DNA of 64,000 nt from an uncultured Methylophilaceae bacterium. Lineage in GTDB: Bacteria; Pseudomonadota; Gammaproteobacteria; Burkholderiales; Methylophilaceae. Positions 45,201 to 54,536 of this stretch are shown here, piece after piece (position 1 is the first letter of the stretch; the number at the start of each line of letters is the position of its first letter). The translations under genes were made by a program, and so were the position numbers. The notes under the pieces were generated by a model, which ran no database searches, had not been told where the DNA came from, and saw nothing but the letters and a program-made list of their open reading frames with translations. The stretch lies in assembly GCA_913009235.1 (NCBI GenBank), contig CAJVXS010000001.1, forward strand, positions 62,001 through 126,000. The letters are read 5' to 3'.

Positions 45201-46361
45201 CTAATCCTTATCAACCGTAGGTGTAGGCCTTTTGCCAATGAGAGTGTCGATATCCATTTGTTTGCCAGCACGCATGATTGTTAACACTGCATTTTTATTC
45301 GGCTCTAACACCGCTATTAAATTAAGCATGGTGGCGCTATTAGTTACTTCTGTTTTATTAATGGCAATCAGCACATCTCCCGCTTTTAAGCCCGCATAAT
45401 CAGCAGGGCTTTCTCCTAGCACCCCTGCAATTAACGCACCTGATGCAGAAGGCAACCCAAATGATTCTGCAAGCTTTGATGTTAGATTTTGCGCCTCTAC
45501 ACCTACCCAGCCACGTGTGACTGCTCCTTCTTTAGCAATTTGCTCTATTACTTGCTTGGCAAGACTGGCTGGGATGGCAAAACCAATACCCATGCTACCA
45601 CCATGGCGAGAGTAAATAGCACTGTTAATACCAACAAGGTTGCCTGCAGTATCGATTAGTGCGCCGCCAGAATTTCCGGGGTTAATGGATGCATCCGTTT
45701 GGATGAAGTTTTCGTAAGTATTGATACCTAAATGATTTCGTCCTAGCGCACTCACAATGCCTTGCGTAATAGTTTGACCAACACCAAAAGGGTTGCCGAT
45801 AGCGAGCACAACATCACCAACATCTAGTTGACCTGAGGGGGCGAAAGCAATAGAAGATAGGTTGCTAGCCTCTATTTTGAGTAATGCCAAGTCAGATTCA
45901 GGGTCGGTGCCGACAACAGTGGCAGGTAGTTTTCTGCCATCAGAGAGTGCTACCTCGATTGTATCGGCTGATGAAATGACATGGTGGTTAGTTAAAATTA
46001 GCCCTTGCTCGCTCACAATTACGCCACTACCGAGGCTGTTGTCAGCAGGGTCATTTTCTTCATCTTGGTCACTAAAGAAGCGCTTGAATAATGGATCATC
46101 CATAAACTGCTGACGCAGATTAGACGTGTTTTTGCTAGATGTGAAAATATTGACCACGGAGGGCATGGCTTTTTTCGCGGCATTTTTATATGAACTGACA
46201 GGCTGGGTCGATTGTGGGGGGGTTGCCTTTTTAATTACTATTATTTTTTTTAGCGGCTTTTGGTGAGGCGCAAGTAACCCAGGTTCCAAGGTCTGCAGCA
46301 CGAACAATATACCAAAGCATACGGTGACTGTTTGGGAAAAAATAAGCCAAATTTTTTGCAT
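45201..46361 (-). CDS. DegS/AlgW-like S1C serine protease with one PDZ domain
   Basis: Inner-membrane-anchored periplasmic protease. 386 residues: N-terminal helix (about 7-28), a Pro/Lys linker, then the chymotrypsin-like domain with His in LTNHHVISSADT, Asp in DPESDLALLKIE and Ser in INPGNSGGALID, and a single PDZ domain (about 285-370). One PDZ plus anchor is the DegS/AlgW layout, which senses misfolded porins and starts RseA cleavage. DegQ-type function cannot be ruled out. Divergent from the Nif3-like gene. Confidence 0.9.
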   Translation of the reverse strand: MQKIWLIFSQTVTVCFGILFVLQTLEPGLLAPHQKPLKKIIVIKKATPPQSTQPVSSYKNAAKKAMPSVVNIFTSSKNTSNLRQQFMDDPLFKRFFSDQDEENDPADNSLGSGVIVSEQGLILTNHHVISSADTIEVALSDGRKLPATVVGTDPESDLALLKIEASNLSSIAFAPSGQLDVGDVVLAIGNPFGVGQTITQGIVSALGRNHLGINTYENFIQTDASINPGNSGGALIDTAGNLVGINSAIYSRHGGSMGIGFAIPASLAKQVIEQIAKEGAVTRGWVGVEAQNLTSKLAESFGLPSASGALIAGVLGESPADYAGLKAGDVLIAINKTEVTNSATMLNLIAVLEPNKNAVLTIMRAGKQMDIDTLIGKRPTPTVDKD

Positions 46362-46437
46362 AGATTTCGTTTTTAATCTGATAATTGTTTAGTATAGGCG
46401 AAACTAGGTAATTGTTAACAATTAAAGGGCGCTTCTC

Positions 46438-47187
46438 ATGCAGTTAAATGAATTAAATCAATATTTAACGGAATACTTACAGCCGGCGAGTTTTAGTGAT
46501 TATTGCCCGAACGGCTTGCAAGTTGAAGGTAAGCCAGAAGTGCGAAAAATCGTGACAGGGGTGACGGCAAGTTTGGAGTTGTTGCAGCAAGCTCAAGCAG
46601 CCGATGCTGATGCGATTCTTGTGCACCATGGTTATTTCTGGCGTGGTGAATCAGAGCCGATTACTGGTATTAAAATGCGACGCCTTAAATTTTTGTTGGC
46701 GAATGAAATCAGCCTTTTTGCTTACCATTTGCCATTGGACGCACATGTGGATATTGGTAATAATGTCATGCTTGGCAATGTGCTCGATTTGGAGATTACA
46801 GGCTGGCTAGATGGTGGAAAGAATATGATTGCTTGGTCGGAGCTAAAGCAAACCAAGCTATTACAAACAATTGCCGATGAATGTAGTGCCAAGTTAAATA
46901 GAGAAGTGCAATTGGTTGGGAATGGGAGTAAGCCAGTGCGAACCATTGCATGGTGCACAGGTGCAGCGCAAGGCTATATTGAGCAGGCGATAACCGCTGA
47001 TATTGATGTTTTTATCAGCGGAGAAATTTCTGAGCAAACTGTGCATCAGGTGCGAGAGTCTAATACGGCCTATATCGCGGCGGGCCACCACGCGACAGAG
47101 CGTTACGGAGTACAAGCGCTTGGCGAGCATCTTGCCAAGCAGTTTGATTTTCAACATGAGTTTATAGATATACATAATCCAGTTTAG
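46438..47187 (+). CDS. Nif3-like dinuclear metal centre protein
   Basis: 249-residue member of the NIF3/YbgI family, which forms toroidal hexamers with a di-metal site; sometimes annotated GTP cyclohydrolase I type 2, with the real role uncertain. VHHGYFWRGE, LPLDAHVDIGNN and the C-terminal GHHATERYG carry the metal ligands. Stands between the DegS-like gene and petA, a common betaproteobacterial position. Confidence 0.92.
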   Translation: MQLNELNQYLTEYLQPASFSDYCPNGLQVEGKPEVRKIVTGVTASLELLQQAQAADADAILVHHGYFWRGESEPITGIKMRRLKFLLANEISLFAYHLPLDAHVDIGNNVMLGNVLDLEITGWLDGGKNMIAWSELKQTKLLQTIADECSAKLNREVQLVGNGSKPVRTIAWCTGAAQGYIEQAITADIDVFISGEISEQTVHQVRESNTAYIAAGHHATERYGVQALGEHLAKQFDFQHEFIDIHNPV

Positions 47188-47295
47188 TTGATTAATATCA
47201 ATAGCTTAGTAAATAAAACTTGGTTTAATTGATTCAAAAATGTATAATCCCTTGTTATGATTAACGACCCTTTAAAGGGGCGAGGAAGGGAACTC

Positions 47296-47943
47296 ATGTC
47301 AGGCTCAGGAAAAGCGAAACCAGAAAAAAATAATAAGTTATCCTTTCAAGAACCTTCCCAGGTTGATAAAGAAAAAAGACAGTTTTTAGTTATCGCTACT
47401 GCAGCAGTTGGCGCTGCTGGTGCAGCAACTGCTGCTATTCCCTTTATTGGCAGTATGTTGCCAAGTGAGCGTGCAAAAGCAGCAGGCGCGCCGGTGGAGG
47501 TTGATATCAGCGATATCGCACCAGGTCAAATTAAGACAGCGGAGTGGCGCGGCAAGCCGGTATGGATTATTAATCGTACTGATGAGATGACCGCCGAGCT
47601 GCCAAAGCATAATGCGCAGTTGTCAGATCCAAAATGTGAGGTGACGTCGCAGCAGCCATCTTATTGCAAAAATGCAGATCGCTCAATCAAACCAAATATT
47701 GGCGTTATTGTTGGGATTTGTACACATTTGGGTTGTTCCCCATCAGCTAAATTGGAAGCGGGTGGGGATATGGGTGAGAATTGGGTAGGTGGTTTTTATT
47801 GCCCTTGTCATGGCTCGAAGTTTGATTTAGCAGGTCGTGTATTTAAAGGTTCTCCGGCGCCAACTAATTTAGTCGTGCCGCCGCATTCGTATGTTGATGA
47901 TAATACTTTGATTCTTGGTGTTGCAACTGAGATGGAGGCGTAA
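47296..47943 (+). CDS. petA: Ubiquinol-cytochrome c reductase Rieske iron-sulfur subunit
   Basis: Carries the high-potential 2Fe-2S cluster of complex III. 215 residues from ATG 47296, preceded by a strong SD (GGAAGGG); the frame's ATG at 47257 lacks one. Cluster ligands in CTHLGCSP and CPCHGSKF are intact. The N-terminal anchor is a Tat-type signal, but the motif reads KRQFL (27-31), with Lys-Arg in place of Arg-Arg. First gene of petABC, just after tatABC-degS-nif3. Confidence 0.97.
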   Translation: MSGSGKAKPEKNNKLSFQEPSQVDKEKRQFLVIATAAVGAAGAATAAIPFIGSMLPSERAKAAGAPVEVDISDIAPGQIKTAEWRGKPVWIINRTDEMTAELPKHNAQLSDPKCEVTSQQPSYCKNADRSIKPNIGVIVGICTHLGCSPSAKLEAGGDMGENWVGGFYCPCHGSKFDLAGRVFKGSPAPTNLVVPPHSYVDDNTLILGVATEMEA

Positions 47944-47947
47944 CAGC

Positions 47948-49243
47948 ATGGCCGATAGCAAGCAAACTATAAATACAGCAATCACAAGCCTAGTTAGTTG
48001 GGTCGACCGCCGTTTTCCATTGACTAGCATGGTAAAGGCGCACCTTACGGAATACTATGCACCTAAGAATTTTAATTTTTGGTATTTCTTTGGTTCGTTG
48101 GCGATGATAGTTTTAGTAATGCAGATTTTGACCGGCATCTTTTTAACTATGCATTATAAGCCGTCGGCAGCTGAAGCATTTGCTTCGGTCGAGTATATTA
48201 TGCGCGATGTGTTTGGTGGCAATATCATTCGGTATATGCATTCCACTGGCGCATCTATGTTTTTTGTTGTGGTGTATTTGCATATGTTTCGCGGTATTAT
48301 TTATGGGTCGTATAAAACGCCACGCGAGTTGGTTTGGTTGTTTGGTGTTGGTATCTTTTTGGTATTAATGGGAGAAGCATTCTTTGGTTACTTATTGCCG
48401 TGGGGGCAGATGTCATACTGGGGTGCGCAGGTAATTACCAGCTTGTTTGGTACGGTTCCGTTTATCGGGCCTGATTTAATGGAGTGGTTGCGTGGAGATT
48501 ACCTAACGGCTGACGCAACATTAAATCGATTCTTTGCTTTCCATGTGATTGCTTTGCCGATGGTGTTGCTGGGTTTAGTGGCTGTGCATTTGGTCGCATT
48601 GCACGAAGTTGGATCCAATAATCCAGATGGTGTCGAGATTAAAGATAAGAAAGATAAGAAAACGGGTATACCATTAGATGGCATTCCATTTCATCCGTAT
48701 TACACGGTGAAAGATATTGTGGGCGTGGTGGTGTTTTTGATGGTGTTTGCTGCAATCGTGTTCTTTTCGCCAGAAATGGGCGGTTATTTTTTGGAGCATA
48801 ACAACTTTATTCCTGCTGACCCAATGAAAACACCTGAGCATATTGCGCCAGTTTGGTACTTTACGCCTTACTACTCTATTCTTCGTGCAATCCCCCCAGT
48901 GCTGAACTCTCAGTTCCCAGGTGTTGCGGCAATGGGTTTGTCTGTGATGGTGTTTGCTTTATTGCCATGGATTGATAAAAGTCCTGTTAAGTCCATTCGC
49001 TATCGTGGGATGTTGTATAAGAGTTGGTTGGCTGCTTTTGTGGTGAGTTTCCTAATGTTGGGTTATTTGGGAACAGAGCCTTCAAATGTATGGGGTCAAT
49101 TCGGTGGGTGGGCGGGTAGTGCAGATCGCGCGACCGTTATTGCACGCATCTTTACGGCAGTTTACTTTTTATTCTTCTTGCTGATGCCTTGGTATACCTC
49201 ACGTGACAAAACAAAACCTGTGCCAGAAAGGGTGACGTATTGA
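47948..49243 (+). CDS. petB: Cytochrome b of the bc1 complex
   Basis: Dihaem membrane core of complex III. About 431 residues from ATG 47948. Haem-binding His residues lie in RYMHSTGASMFFVVVYLHMFRG and AFHVIALPMVLLGLVAVHLVALHEVG, and the quinol-site PEWY equivalent reads PVWYFTPYYSILRA. Eight or more helices. 4 bp after petA. Confidence 0.98.
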   Translation: MADSKQTINTAITSLVSWVDRRFPLTSMVKAHLTEYYAPKNFNFWYFFGSLAMIVLVMQILTGIFLTMHYKPSAAEAFASVEYIMRDVFGGNIIRYMHSTGASMFFVVVYLHMFRGIIYGSYKTPRELVWLFGVGIFLVLMGEAFFGYLLPWGQMSYWGAQVITSLFGTVPFIGPDLMEWLRGDYLTADATLNRFFAFHVIALPMVLLGLVAVHLVALHEVGSNNPDGVEIKDKKDKKTGIPLDGIPFHPYYTVKDIVGVVVFLMVFAAIVFFSPEMGGYFLEHNNFIPADPMKTPEHIAPVWYFTPYYSILRAIPPVLNSQFPGVAAMGLSVMVFALLPWIDKSPVKSIRYRGMLYKSWLAAFVVSFLMLGYLGTEPSNVWGQFGGWAGSADRATVIARIFTAVYFLFFLLMPWYTSRDKTKPVPERVTY

Positions 49244-49244
49244 G

Positions 49245-49937
49245 ATGAAAAAGCTATTAGTTATTATTGCGCTGTTGCCAATGGTAGCATTTGCAGCTAC
49301 AGCAGGTATTACAGAGTCGGCCCCGATAGATCCGTCCGATAAGGCTTCATTGCAACGCGGTGCACGTACGTTTGTTAATAATTGCTTGAATTGCCACAGT
49401 GCAAACTATATGCGATATAACCGTTTGGTGGATATTGGATTAACAGAAAAAGAAATTAAAGAGAATCTACTGTTCGCCGGTAAAAAAATTGGTGACACTA
49501 TGACGGTTGCCATGAGCCCCAAAGATGCAAAAAAATGGTTTGGTGTGGCGCCACCCGATTTGACGGTAGAAACAAGGGCGCGTGGCGTTGACTGGCTTTA
49601 TGCTTATATGCGTGGTTTCTATAAAGATGAATCAACGTCGACTGGCTGGAATAACATTGTCTTTGATAAGGTGGCGATGCCACACGTGCTGTATCAGCTT
49701 CAGGGTGAGCAAGTGCTTAATCATGAGATGCATGCGTTAGAGCTTGTTAAGCCTGGAAAGTTAAATCCTGAAGAGTACAGTGCATTTGTTGCAGATTTAA
49801 CGAACTATATGGCATTCATGGCTGAGCCTGCAAAGGCTGAGCGGAAAAGCTTGGGTATCTGGGTGCTATTGTTTTTGGGTGTGCTGCTTGTCTTAGCTCA
49901 AAAAGTAAAAGCAGCATACTGGAAAGATATTAAATAA
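49245..49937 (+). CDS. petC: Cytochrome c1
   Basis: 230 residues with a signal peptide (AFAA), one CxxCH in NNCLNCHSANYMRYN, the Met-ligand region (KVAMPHVL) and a C-terminal anchor (LGIWVLLFLGVLLVLAQ). Passes electrons to soluble or anchored cytochromes such as the c4 encoded at 28 kb. Starts 1 bp after the petB stop. Confidence 0.97.
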   Translation: MKKLLVIIALLPMVAFAATAGITESAPIDPSDKASLQRGARTFVNNCLNCHSANYMRYNRLVDIGLTEKEIKENLLFAGKKIGDTMTVAMSPKDAKKWFGVAPPDLTVETRARGVDWLYAYMRGFYKDESTSTGWNNIVFDKVAMPHVLYQLQGEQVLNHEMHALELVKPGKLNPEEYSAFVADLTNYMAFMAEPAKAERKSLGIWVLLFLGVLLVLAQKVKAAYWKDIK

Positions 49938-49995
49938 CATTAATTATGAACGCTTACAGTTAAATAAGAGATAGGCGAATTGAAGGGTAAGAATT

Positions 49996-50595
49996 ATGAT
50001 GAAATTATATTCGGGGTCCGTTGACCCTTTTAGTCACCGCTGCCGCATTGTGCTGTTTGAGAAAGGCATGGATTTTGAAGTAATTGATGTGGACTTGGCA
50101 AATAAGACGGAAGACCTTGCTATCTTGAACCCATATGGAGACGCGCCAGTATTGGTTGAGCGCGATTTGGTGTTGACAGAAGCGAATATTATTAATGAGT
50201 ATATTGATGAGCGTTTTCCGCACCCACAATTGATGCCAGCTGACCCAGTGATGCGCGCACGAGCAAGACTGTTTCTTTATAGCTTTGAGCAGGATTTGTA
50301 CGGCCATATTAAAGATCTAGAATCGTCAGATGAAGCCACTGTTGTTAAAGCGCGCAAAACGGTTCGTGATAACTTGACGAAGCTTGTCCCTATCTTTAGT
50401 CGACAAGAGTATTTGTTGGGTGATGAGTACTCAATGCTGGATGTTGCGGTAACACCGTTGCTATGGCGCTTGGAGCATTATGGCATTCAAATGCCAATTC
50501 AGGCGGCTCCATTGCTGAAATATGCTGAACGCTTATTCGCGCGACCTTTGTATGCGGAAGCTATGACGCCATCAGAAAAGGTGATGCGTAAATAA
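49996..50595 (+). CDS. sspA: Stringent starvation protein A
   Basis: RNA-polymerase-associated protein with a glutathione-transferase fold and no GST activity. 199 residues; N-terminal LYSGSVDPFSHRCRIVLFEKG and the NPYGDAPVLVERDLVLTEANIINEYIDERFPHP segment are typical of SspA. In E. coli it affects sigma-S-linked and phage transcription. The petABC-sspAB order is common in betaproteobacteria. Confidence 0.94.
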   Translation: MMKLYSGSVDPFSHRCRIVLFEKGMDFEVIDVDLANKTEDLAILNPYGDAPVLVERDLVLTEANIINEYIDERFPHPQLMPADPVMRARARLFLYSFEQDLYGHIKDLESSDEATVVKARKTVRDNLTKLVPIFSRQEYLLGDEYSMLDVAVTPLLWRLEHYGIQMPIQAAPLLKYAERLFARPLYAEAMTPSEKVMRK

Positions 50596-50596
50596 G

Positions 50597-51022
50597 GTGG
50601 CTGATACATTAACTTCAACAAAGCCATATATGGTGCGCGCCATTCATGAGTGGTGTATGGATAATAGTATGACGCCGCATTTGTTAGTTGTGGTTAATGT
50701 GCAGACAAGGGTGCCACGTGCTTTTGTAAAGGATGGTGAGATTGTGCTTAATCTCAGTGATTCGGCAACTAAAGATTTGCATATTGATAATGATGCAGTT
50801 GTTTTCTCTGCTCGGTTTGGTGGTGCTGCGCAGAATTTGTATGTGCCAATGGATGCCATTCGAGGCATCTTTGCGCGTGAGAATGGGCAAGGTATGTTTT
50901 TCGATCTGGATGAGCAAAGAGAGCCTGCTTCATCAGGCCAGGAGTCCGTGGAGGATTTTTCTGATAGCCAATTTAAAGATAAAGCAGGTAAAAGAAAGCC
51001 AACGTTAACAGTAGTCAAATAA
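50597..51022 (+). CDS. sspB: ClpXP adaptor SspB
   Basis: Delivers ssrA-tagged proteins to ClpXP. 141 residues with GTG start 1 bp after sspA. Dimer/peptide-binding core KPYMVRAIHEWCMDNSMTPHLLV, and C-terminal KPTLTVVK, the ClpX-binding tail. The middle acidic linker (DLDEQREPASSGQ) is flexible. Confidence 0.95.
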   Translation: MADTLTSTKPYMVRAIHEWCMDNSMTPHLLVVVNVQTRVPRAFVKDGEIVLNLSDSATKDLHIDNDAVVFSARFGGAAQNLYVPMDAIRGIFARENGQGMFFDLDEQREPASSGQESVEDFSDSQFKDKAGKRKPTLTVVK

Positions 51023-51061
51023 TTTTTTTCACAATTGCATCAATTTTCTTAAAATATGCTA

Positions 51062-51090
51062 TTGCATAAAAGTTAAAATATGACTATAGT
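51062..51090 (+). promoter_or_regulatory. Predicted promoter of the first tRNA-Thr gene
   Basis: TTGCAT (51062-51067) and TATAGT (51085-51090) are separated by exactly 17 bp; the expected start site lies about 12 bp before the tRNA at 51109. Confidence 0.7.
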
Positions 51091-51108
51091 CACGCCTCAA
51101 ATAAAAAA

Positions 51109-51184
51109 GCCGGATTAGCTCAGATGGTAGAGCAGCGCACTTGTAATGCGAAGGTCATCAGTTCGATTCCGATATCCGGCACCA
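51109..51184 (+). tRNA. tRNA-Thr (anticodon TGT)
   Basis: 76 nt including encoded CCA. Acceptor GCCGGAT pairs with ATCCGGC; anticodon TGT at 51142-51144 reads ACA. First of a Thr-Tyr-Gly-Thr-tuf array that matches the E. coli thrU-tyrU-glyT-thrT-tufB order. A terminator follows, so it is probably transcribed alone. Confidence 0.97.
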
Positions 51185-51211
51185 AATATCTTAAAAGAAT
51201 CATTGTAGTAG

Positions 51212-51234
51212 AAGCCACTTAAAGTGGCTTTTTT
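51212..51234 (+). terminator. Terminator between tRNA-Thr(TGT) and tRNA-Tyr
   Basis: AAGCCAC (51212-51218) pairs with GTGGCTT (51224-51230) over TTAAA, then T-run to 51234. It separates the first tRNA-Thr from the rest of the array. Confidence 0.75.
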
Positions 51235-51247
51235 ATACTCGATTTGT

Positions 51248-51287
51248 TTGACAGTAGGTTGAAAATTAAGCATAATCGCGGGTTCGG
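51248..51287 (+). promoter_or_regulatory. Strong promoter of the tRNA-Tyr-Gly-Thr-tuf unit
   Basis: Consensus TTGACA (51248-51253) and CATAAT (51271-51276) with a 17-bp spacer, then a GC-rich discriminator (CGCGGGTTCGG, 51277-51287) of the type tied to stringent control of stable RNA. Start is expected a few bases before the tRNA at 51291. Confidence 0.8.
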
Positions 51288-51290
51288 TTA

Positions 51291-51375
51291 GGAGGGATGG
51301 CCGAGTGGTTAAAGGCGACGGACTGTAAATCCGTTCTCTCTGAGTACGTAGGTTCGAATCCTACTCCCTCCACCA
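51291..51375 (+). tRNA. tRNA-Tyr (anticodon GTA)
   Basis: 85 nt class II tRNA with encoded CCA and a long variable arm. Acceptor GGAGGGA pairs with TCCCTCC. Anticodon GTA at 51325-51327. Confidence 0.97.
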
Positions 51376-51422
51376 CAAGTATTTTGGTTGTAAGTGTTAA
51401 GAGAAGGTTAGATGAACTGTAT

Positions 51423-51498
51423 GCGGGAGTAGCTCAGTTGGTAGAGCTTCAGTTTTCCAAACTGAATGTCGCGAGTTCGAGTCTCGTCTCCCGCTCCA
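51423..51498 (+). tRNA. tRNA-Gly (anticodon TCC)
   Basis: 76 nt with encoded CCA. Acceptor GCGGGAG pairs with CTCCCGC. Anticodon TCC at 51456-51458 reads GGA and GGG. Confidence 0.97.
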
Positions 51499-51526
51499 AG
51501 CATGGCGTTCGTTTGGGTAGTTAGCA

Positions 51527-51601
<75 letters not shown>

Positions 51602-51729
51602 TGAACTGCAGTAGGTTTGTTAAGTATTGAAGGGTTAAAGTTTTATTAAGTTAAATAAAACTTTTATAAAGCAACATAATTAAGTTAATAAAATTTTAGT
51701 TTAAACTAATTTAAGTAAAGGATTGAATC

Positions 51730-52920
51730 ATGGCAAAAGGAAAGTTTGAACGGACCAAGCCGCACGTTAACGTGGGAACAATTGGTCACGTGGATCACGG
51801 TAAGACAACATTAACAGCAGCTATTTCTACGGTATTGACTAAGAAATTCGGTGGCGATAAGCGTGATTTTGCTGAAATTGATTCGGCGCCAGAAGAAAAA
51901 GCACGTGGTATTACTATTAATACTTCACACGTTGAGTATGAGACAGAGACACGCCACTACGCACACGTTGACTGTCCAGGCCATGCTGATTATGTGAAAA
52001 ACATGATTACTGGTGCTGCACAAATGGACGGCGCTATTTTGGTTGTTTCAGCTGCTGATGGTCCTATGCCACAAACACGTGAGCACATCCTGCTTGGTCG
52101 CCAAGTTGGTGTTCCTTACATTATTGTATTCCTAAACAAAGCAGACATGGTTGACGACGCAGAGTTGTTAGAGCTTGTTGAAATGGAAGTGCGTGAGCTG
52201 TTAGACAAATATGACTTCCCAGGTGATGACACACCAATCATTACGGGTTCAGCTAAGCTAGCGATTGAAGGCGATCAGTCTGAAATGGGCGAAGCATCAA
52301 TCTTACGATTGGCTGAAGCGCTAGATACATACATTCCATTGCCAGAGCGTGCGGTTGACGGTACATTCCTAATGCCTGTTGAGGACGTATTCTCAATCTC
52401 AGGTCGCGGTACTGTAGTAACAGGCCGTATTGAGCGTGGTATCGTAAACATTGGTGACGAGATCGAAATTGTTGGTATTAAAGCAACACAATCATCAACA
52501 TGTACTGGTGTTGAGATGTTCCGTAAATTGTTAGACCAAGGTCAAGCAGGCGATAACGTTGGTGTATTGCTGCGTGGTACTAAGCGTGAAGATGTTGAAC
52601 GTGGTCAAGTGCTTTCAAAAGCAGGTACAATCACACCACATACAAAATTCACAGCAGAGATTTATGTGTTGGGTAAAGACGAAGGTGGCCGTCATACACC
52701 ATTCTTCCAAGGTTACCGTCCGCAGTTCTACTTCCGTACTACTGACGTAACTGGAGCTGTTGAGTTGCCGGCTGGTACAGAAATGGTAATGCCTGGTGAT
52801 AACGTATCAATCACTGTTGAGTTAATTGCGCCGATTGCGATGGAAGAAGGTTTGCGCTTCGCTATTCGTGAAGGTGGCCGTACTGTTGGTGCGGGTGTTG
52901 TGGCTAAGGTTATTGCTTAG
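51730..52920 (+). CDS. tuf: Elongation factor Tu
   Basis: Delivers aminoacyl-tRNA to the ribosome. 396 residues. G1 [15 protein letters not shown]2 RGITIN, G3 [12 protein letters not shown] and G4 NKADMVDD are intact; domains 2 and 3 follow. Lies directly after the tRNA-Thr(GGT) gene as in tufB operons. Upstream AT-rich 51602-51729 holds no other feature. Many betaproteobacteria have a second tuf elsewhere. Confidence 0.99.
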   Translation: MAKGKFERTKPHVNVGTIGHVDHGKTTLTAAISTVLTKKFGGDKRDFAEIDSAPEEKARGITINTSHVEYETETRHYAHVDCPGHADYVKNMITGAAQMDGAILVVSAADGPMPQTREHILLGRQVGVPYIIVFLNKADMVDDAELLELVEMEVRELLDKYDFPGDDTPIITGSAKLAIEGDQSEMGEASILRLAEALDTYIPLPERAVDGTFLMPVEDVFSISGRGTVVTGRIERGIVNIGDEIEIVGIKATQSSTCTGVEMFRKLLDQGQAGDNVGVLLRGTKREDVERGQVLSKAGTITPHTKFTAEIYVLGKDEGGRHTPFFQGYRPQFYFRTTDVTGAVELPAGTEMVMPGDNVSITVELIAPIAMEEGLRFAIREGGRTVGAGVVAKVIA

Positions 52921-52986
52921 TTAGTCGTAAAAAAGCTGCGCTAATTTAGCGTGGCTTTATGTAGTATGTGTTTTTGTTTTTCCTGC

Positions 52987-53062
52987 AGGCCAATAGCTCA
53001 ATTGGTAGAGTATCGGTCTCCAAAACCGAGGGTTGGGGGTTCGAAGCCCTCTTGGCCTGCCA
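52987..53062 (+). tRNA. tRNA-Trp (anticodon CCA)
   Basis: 76 nt with encoded CCA between tuf and secE. Acceptor AGGCCAA pairs with TTGGCCT. Anticodon CCA at 53020-53022. Position before secE-nusG is widely conserved in betaproteobacteria. Confidence 0.97.
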
Positions 53063-53118
53063 AATAATAATGGTGCAATTCAATATTTGAATTGCCGTAA
53101 AAGTTTAAGTGATTAATT

Positions 53119-53466
53119 ATGGTGGATAAAATTAAACTGGTGTTGTCTGTGTTGCTTGTTGCAGCAGGCGTCGCTGGCTTTTATCTTTTGGCAGATAAGG
53201 CGCTAGTGTTACGTATTCTTGCAGTTATTGCAGGTGTTGTAGCAGGTGCTGTGTTGTTTAGAACGATACCAGTTGGCCAGCAGGCTTTTAGCTTTTTTGG
53301 CAACGCTGTTGCAGAAGCAAAGCGTGTCGTTTGGCCAACACGTAAAGAAACGATACAAACAACAATGATTGTATTTGTGTTGGTTGTGGTAATAGCTGCC
53401 TTTTTGGCGGTTGTTGATGCCGGTTTTTCACAAATGATTCAATTTGTATTAGGGCGGGGTGCTTAA
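53119..53466 (+). CDS. secE: Preprotein translocase subunit SecE
   Basis: Essential clamp of the SecYEG channel. 115 residues with three helices; the conserved cytoplasmic segment [20 protein letters not shown] precedes the last helix. Overlaps nusG by 1 bp. Confidence 0.97.
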   Translation: MVDKIKLVLSVLLVAAGVAGFYLLADKALVLRILAVIAGVVAGAVLFRTIPVGQQAFSFFGNAVAEAKRVVWPTRKETIQTTMIVFVLVVVIAAFLAVVDAGFSQMIQFVLGRGA

Positions 53467-54002
53467 TGGATATGCATTGGTATGCAGTTCAGGTTTTTTC
53501 AAGCATGGAAAAGTCCGTTAAAGCTGCTATAGAAGAGCGCATTGAGCGTTCTGAATTTCAAGATCACTTTGAGGAGATTTTAGTCCCAATTGAAGAGGTT
53601 GTTGAAATGAAAGCAGGTGTTAAAAAGATTTCTGAGCGTCGCTTGTATCCGGGCTATGTGCTAGTAAAAATGGCGATGTCTGATGGTAGTTGGCATCTAA
53701 TTAAAAGCACGCCGCGTGTGACAGCCTTTATTGGTGGTACAGCGCAAAAGCCAACTCCAATTAAAGACAAGGAAGTTGAGATTATTTTACAGCGTATGGA
53801 TGATAGCAAATCCAACCCAACGCAGAAAATGACTTATGAAAAAGGTGAGGCTGTTCGTGTGATTGACGGTCCGTTTAAAGACTTCACTGGCAATATTGAA
53901 GAGGTTAATTATGAGAAAAGTAAAGTTAAAGTATCAGTTTCGATCTTTGGTCGAGCAACGGGTGTTGAGTTGAGTTTTGGACAAATCGATAAAGACGTCT
54001 AG
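53466..54002 (+). CDS. nusG: Transcription termination/antitermination factor NusG
   Basis: Binds RNA polymerase to suppress pausing and couple transcription to Rho or the ribosome. 178 residues: NGN domain ([32 protein letters not shown]) and C-terminal KOW domain ([18 protein letters not shown]). Shares a base with the secE stop. Confidence 0.98.
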   Translation: MDMHWYAVQVFSSMEKSVKAAIEERIERSEFQDHFEEILVPIEEVVEMKAGVKKISERRLYPGYVLVKMAMSDGSWHLIKSTPRVTAFIGGTAQKPTPIKDKEVEIILQRMDDSKSNPTQKMTYEKGEAVRVIDGPFKDFTGNIEEVNYEKSKVKVSVSIFGRATGVELSFGQIDKDV

Positions 54003-54103
54003 ATTCTAGGTGTTCAGTTTTTAAGTATTTGTAGTAGTAAGTATTGTTAACGGGGGAGCTTTAATTTAATCTAAAGCGTTTGCACCCAATTTAGGAGTAT
54101 AGC

Positions 54104-54535
54104 ATGGCAAAAAAAGTCATTGGTTACATTAAGCTGCAGATTCCTGCAGGTAAAGCAAATCCAAGTCCGCCAGTGGGCCCAGCATTGGGTCAACGTGGCC
54201 TTAATATTATGGAATTTTGTAAAGCGTTTAACGCAGCAACACAGGGTGTAGAGCCTGGGTTGCCAATTCCTGTTGTGATTACTGCATTTGCAGATAAGAG
54301 CTTCACGTTCATAATGAAAACGCCACCAGCATCAATTTTGCTGAAAAAAGCGGCGAAAATTACAAGTGGTTCAGCACGTCCTCATTTGGACAAAGTTGCA
54401 ACCATTACGCGTAAGCAAGCAGAAGAAATTGCAACAACTAAAATGGCAGACTTAACAGCAGCTGATATGGATGCTGCAGTACGTACAATCGCAGGTAGTG
54501 CGCGTAGTATGGGTATTATTGTGGAGGGGGAATAA
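54104..54535 (+). CDS. rplK: 50S ribosomal protein L11
   Basis: 143 residues. Binds the 23S rRNA GTPase centre. [26 protein letters not shown] and the C-terminal [12 protein letters not shown] are characteristic. SD TAGGAG. One base separates it from rplA. The 101-bp leader may hold the L1 regulatory site. Confidence 0.98.
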   Translation: MAKKVIGYIKLQIPAGKANPSPPVGPALGQRGLNIMEFCKAFNAATQGVEPGLPIPVVITAFADKSFTFIMKTPPASILLKKAAKITSGSARPHLDKVATITRKQAEEIATTKMADLTAADMDAAVRTIAGSARSMGIIVEGE

Positions 54536-54536
54536 G

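Noticed and set aside
47257-47295. Upstream ATG for the Rieske gene
   Set aside because: No SD there, while GGAAGGG stands at ideal distance from the ATG at 47296.
52925-52960. Possible terminator after tuf (CGCTAA/TTAGCG)
   Set aside because: The stem is short and imperfect with no T run; tuf may read through into tRNA-Trp and secE.
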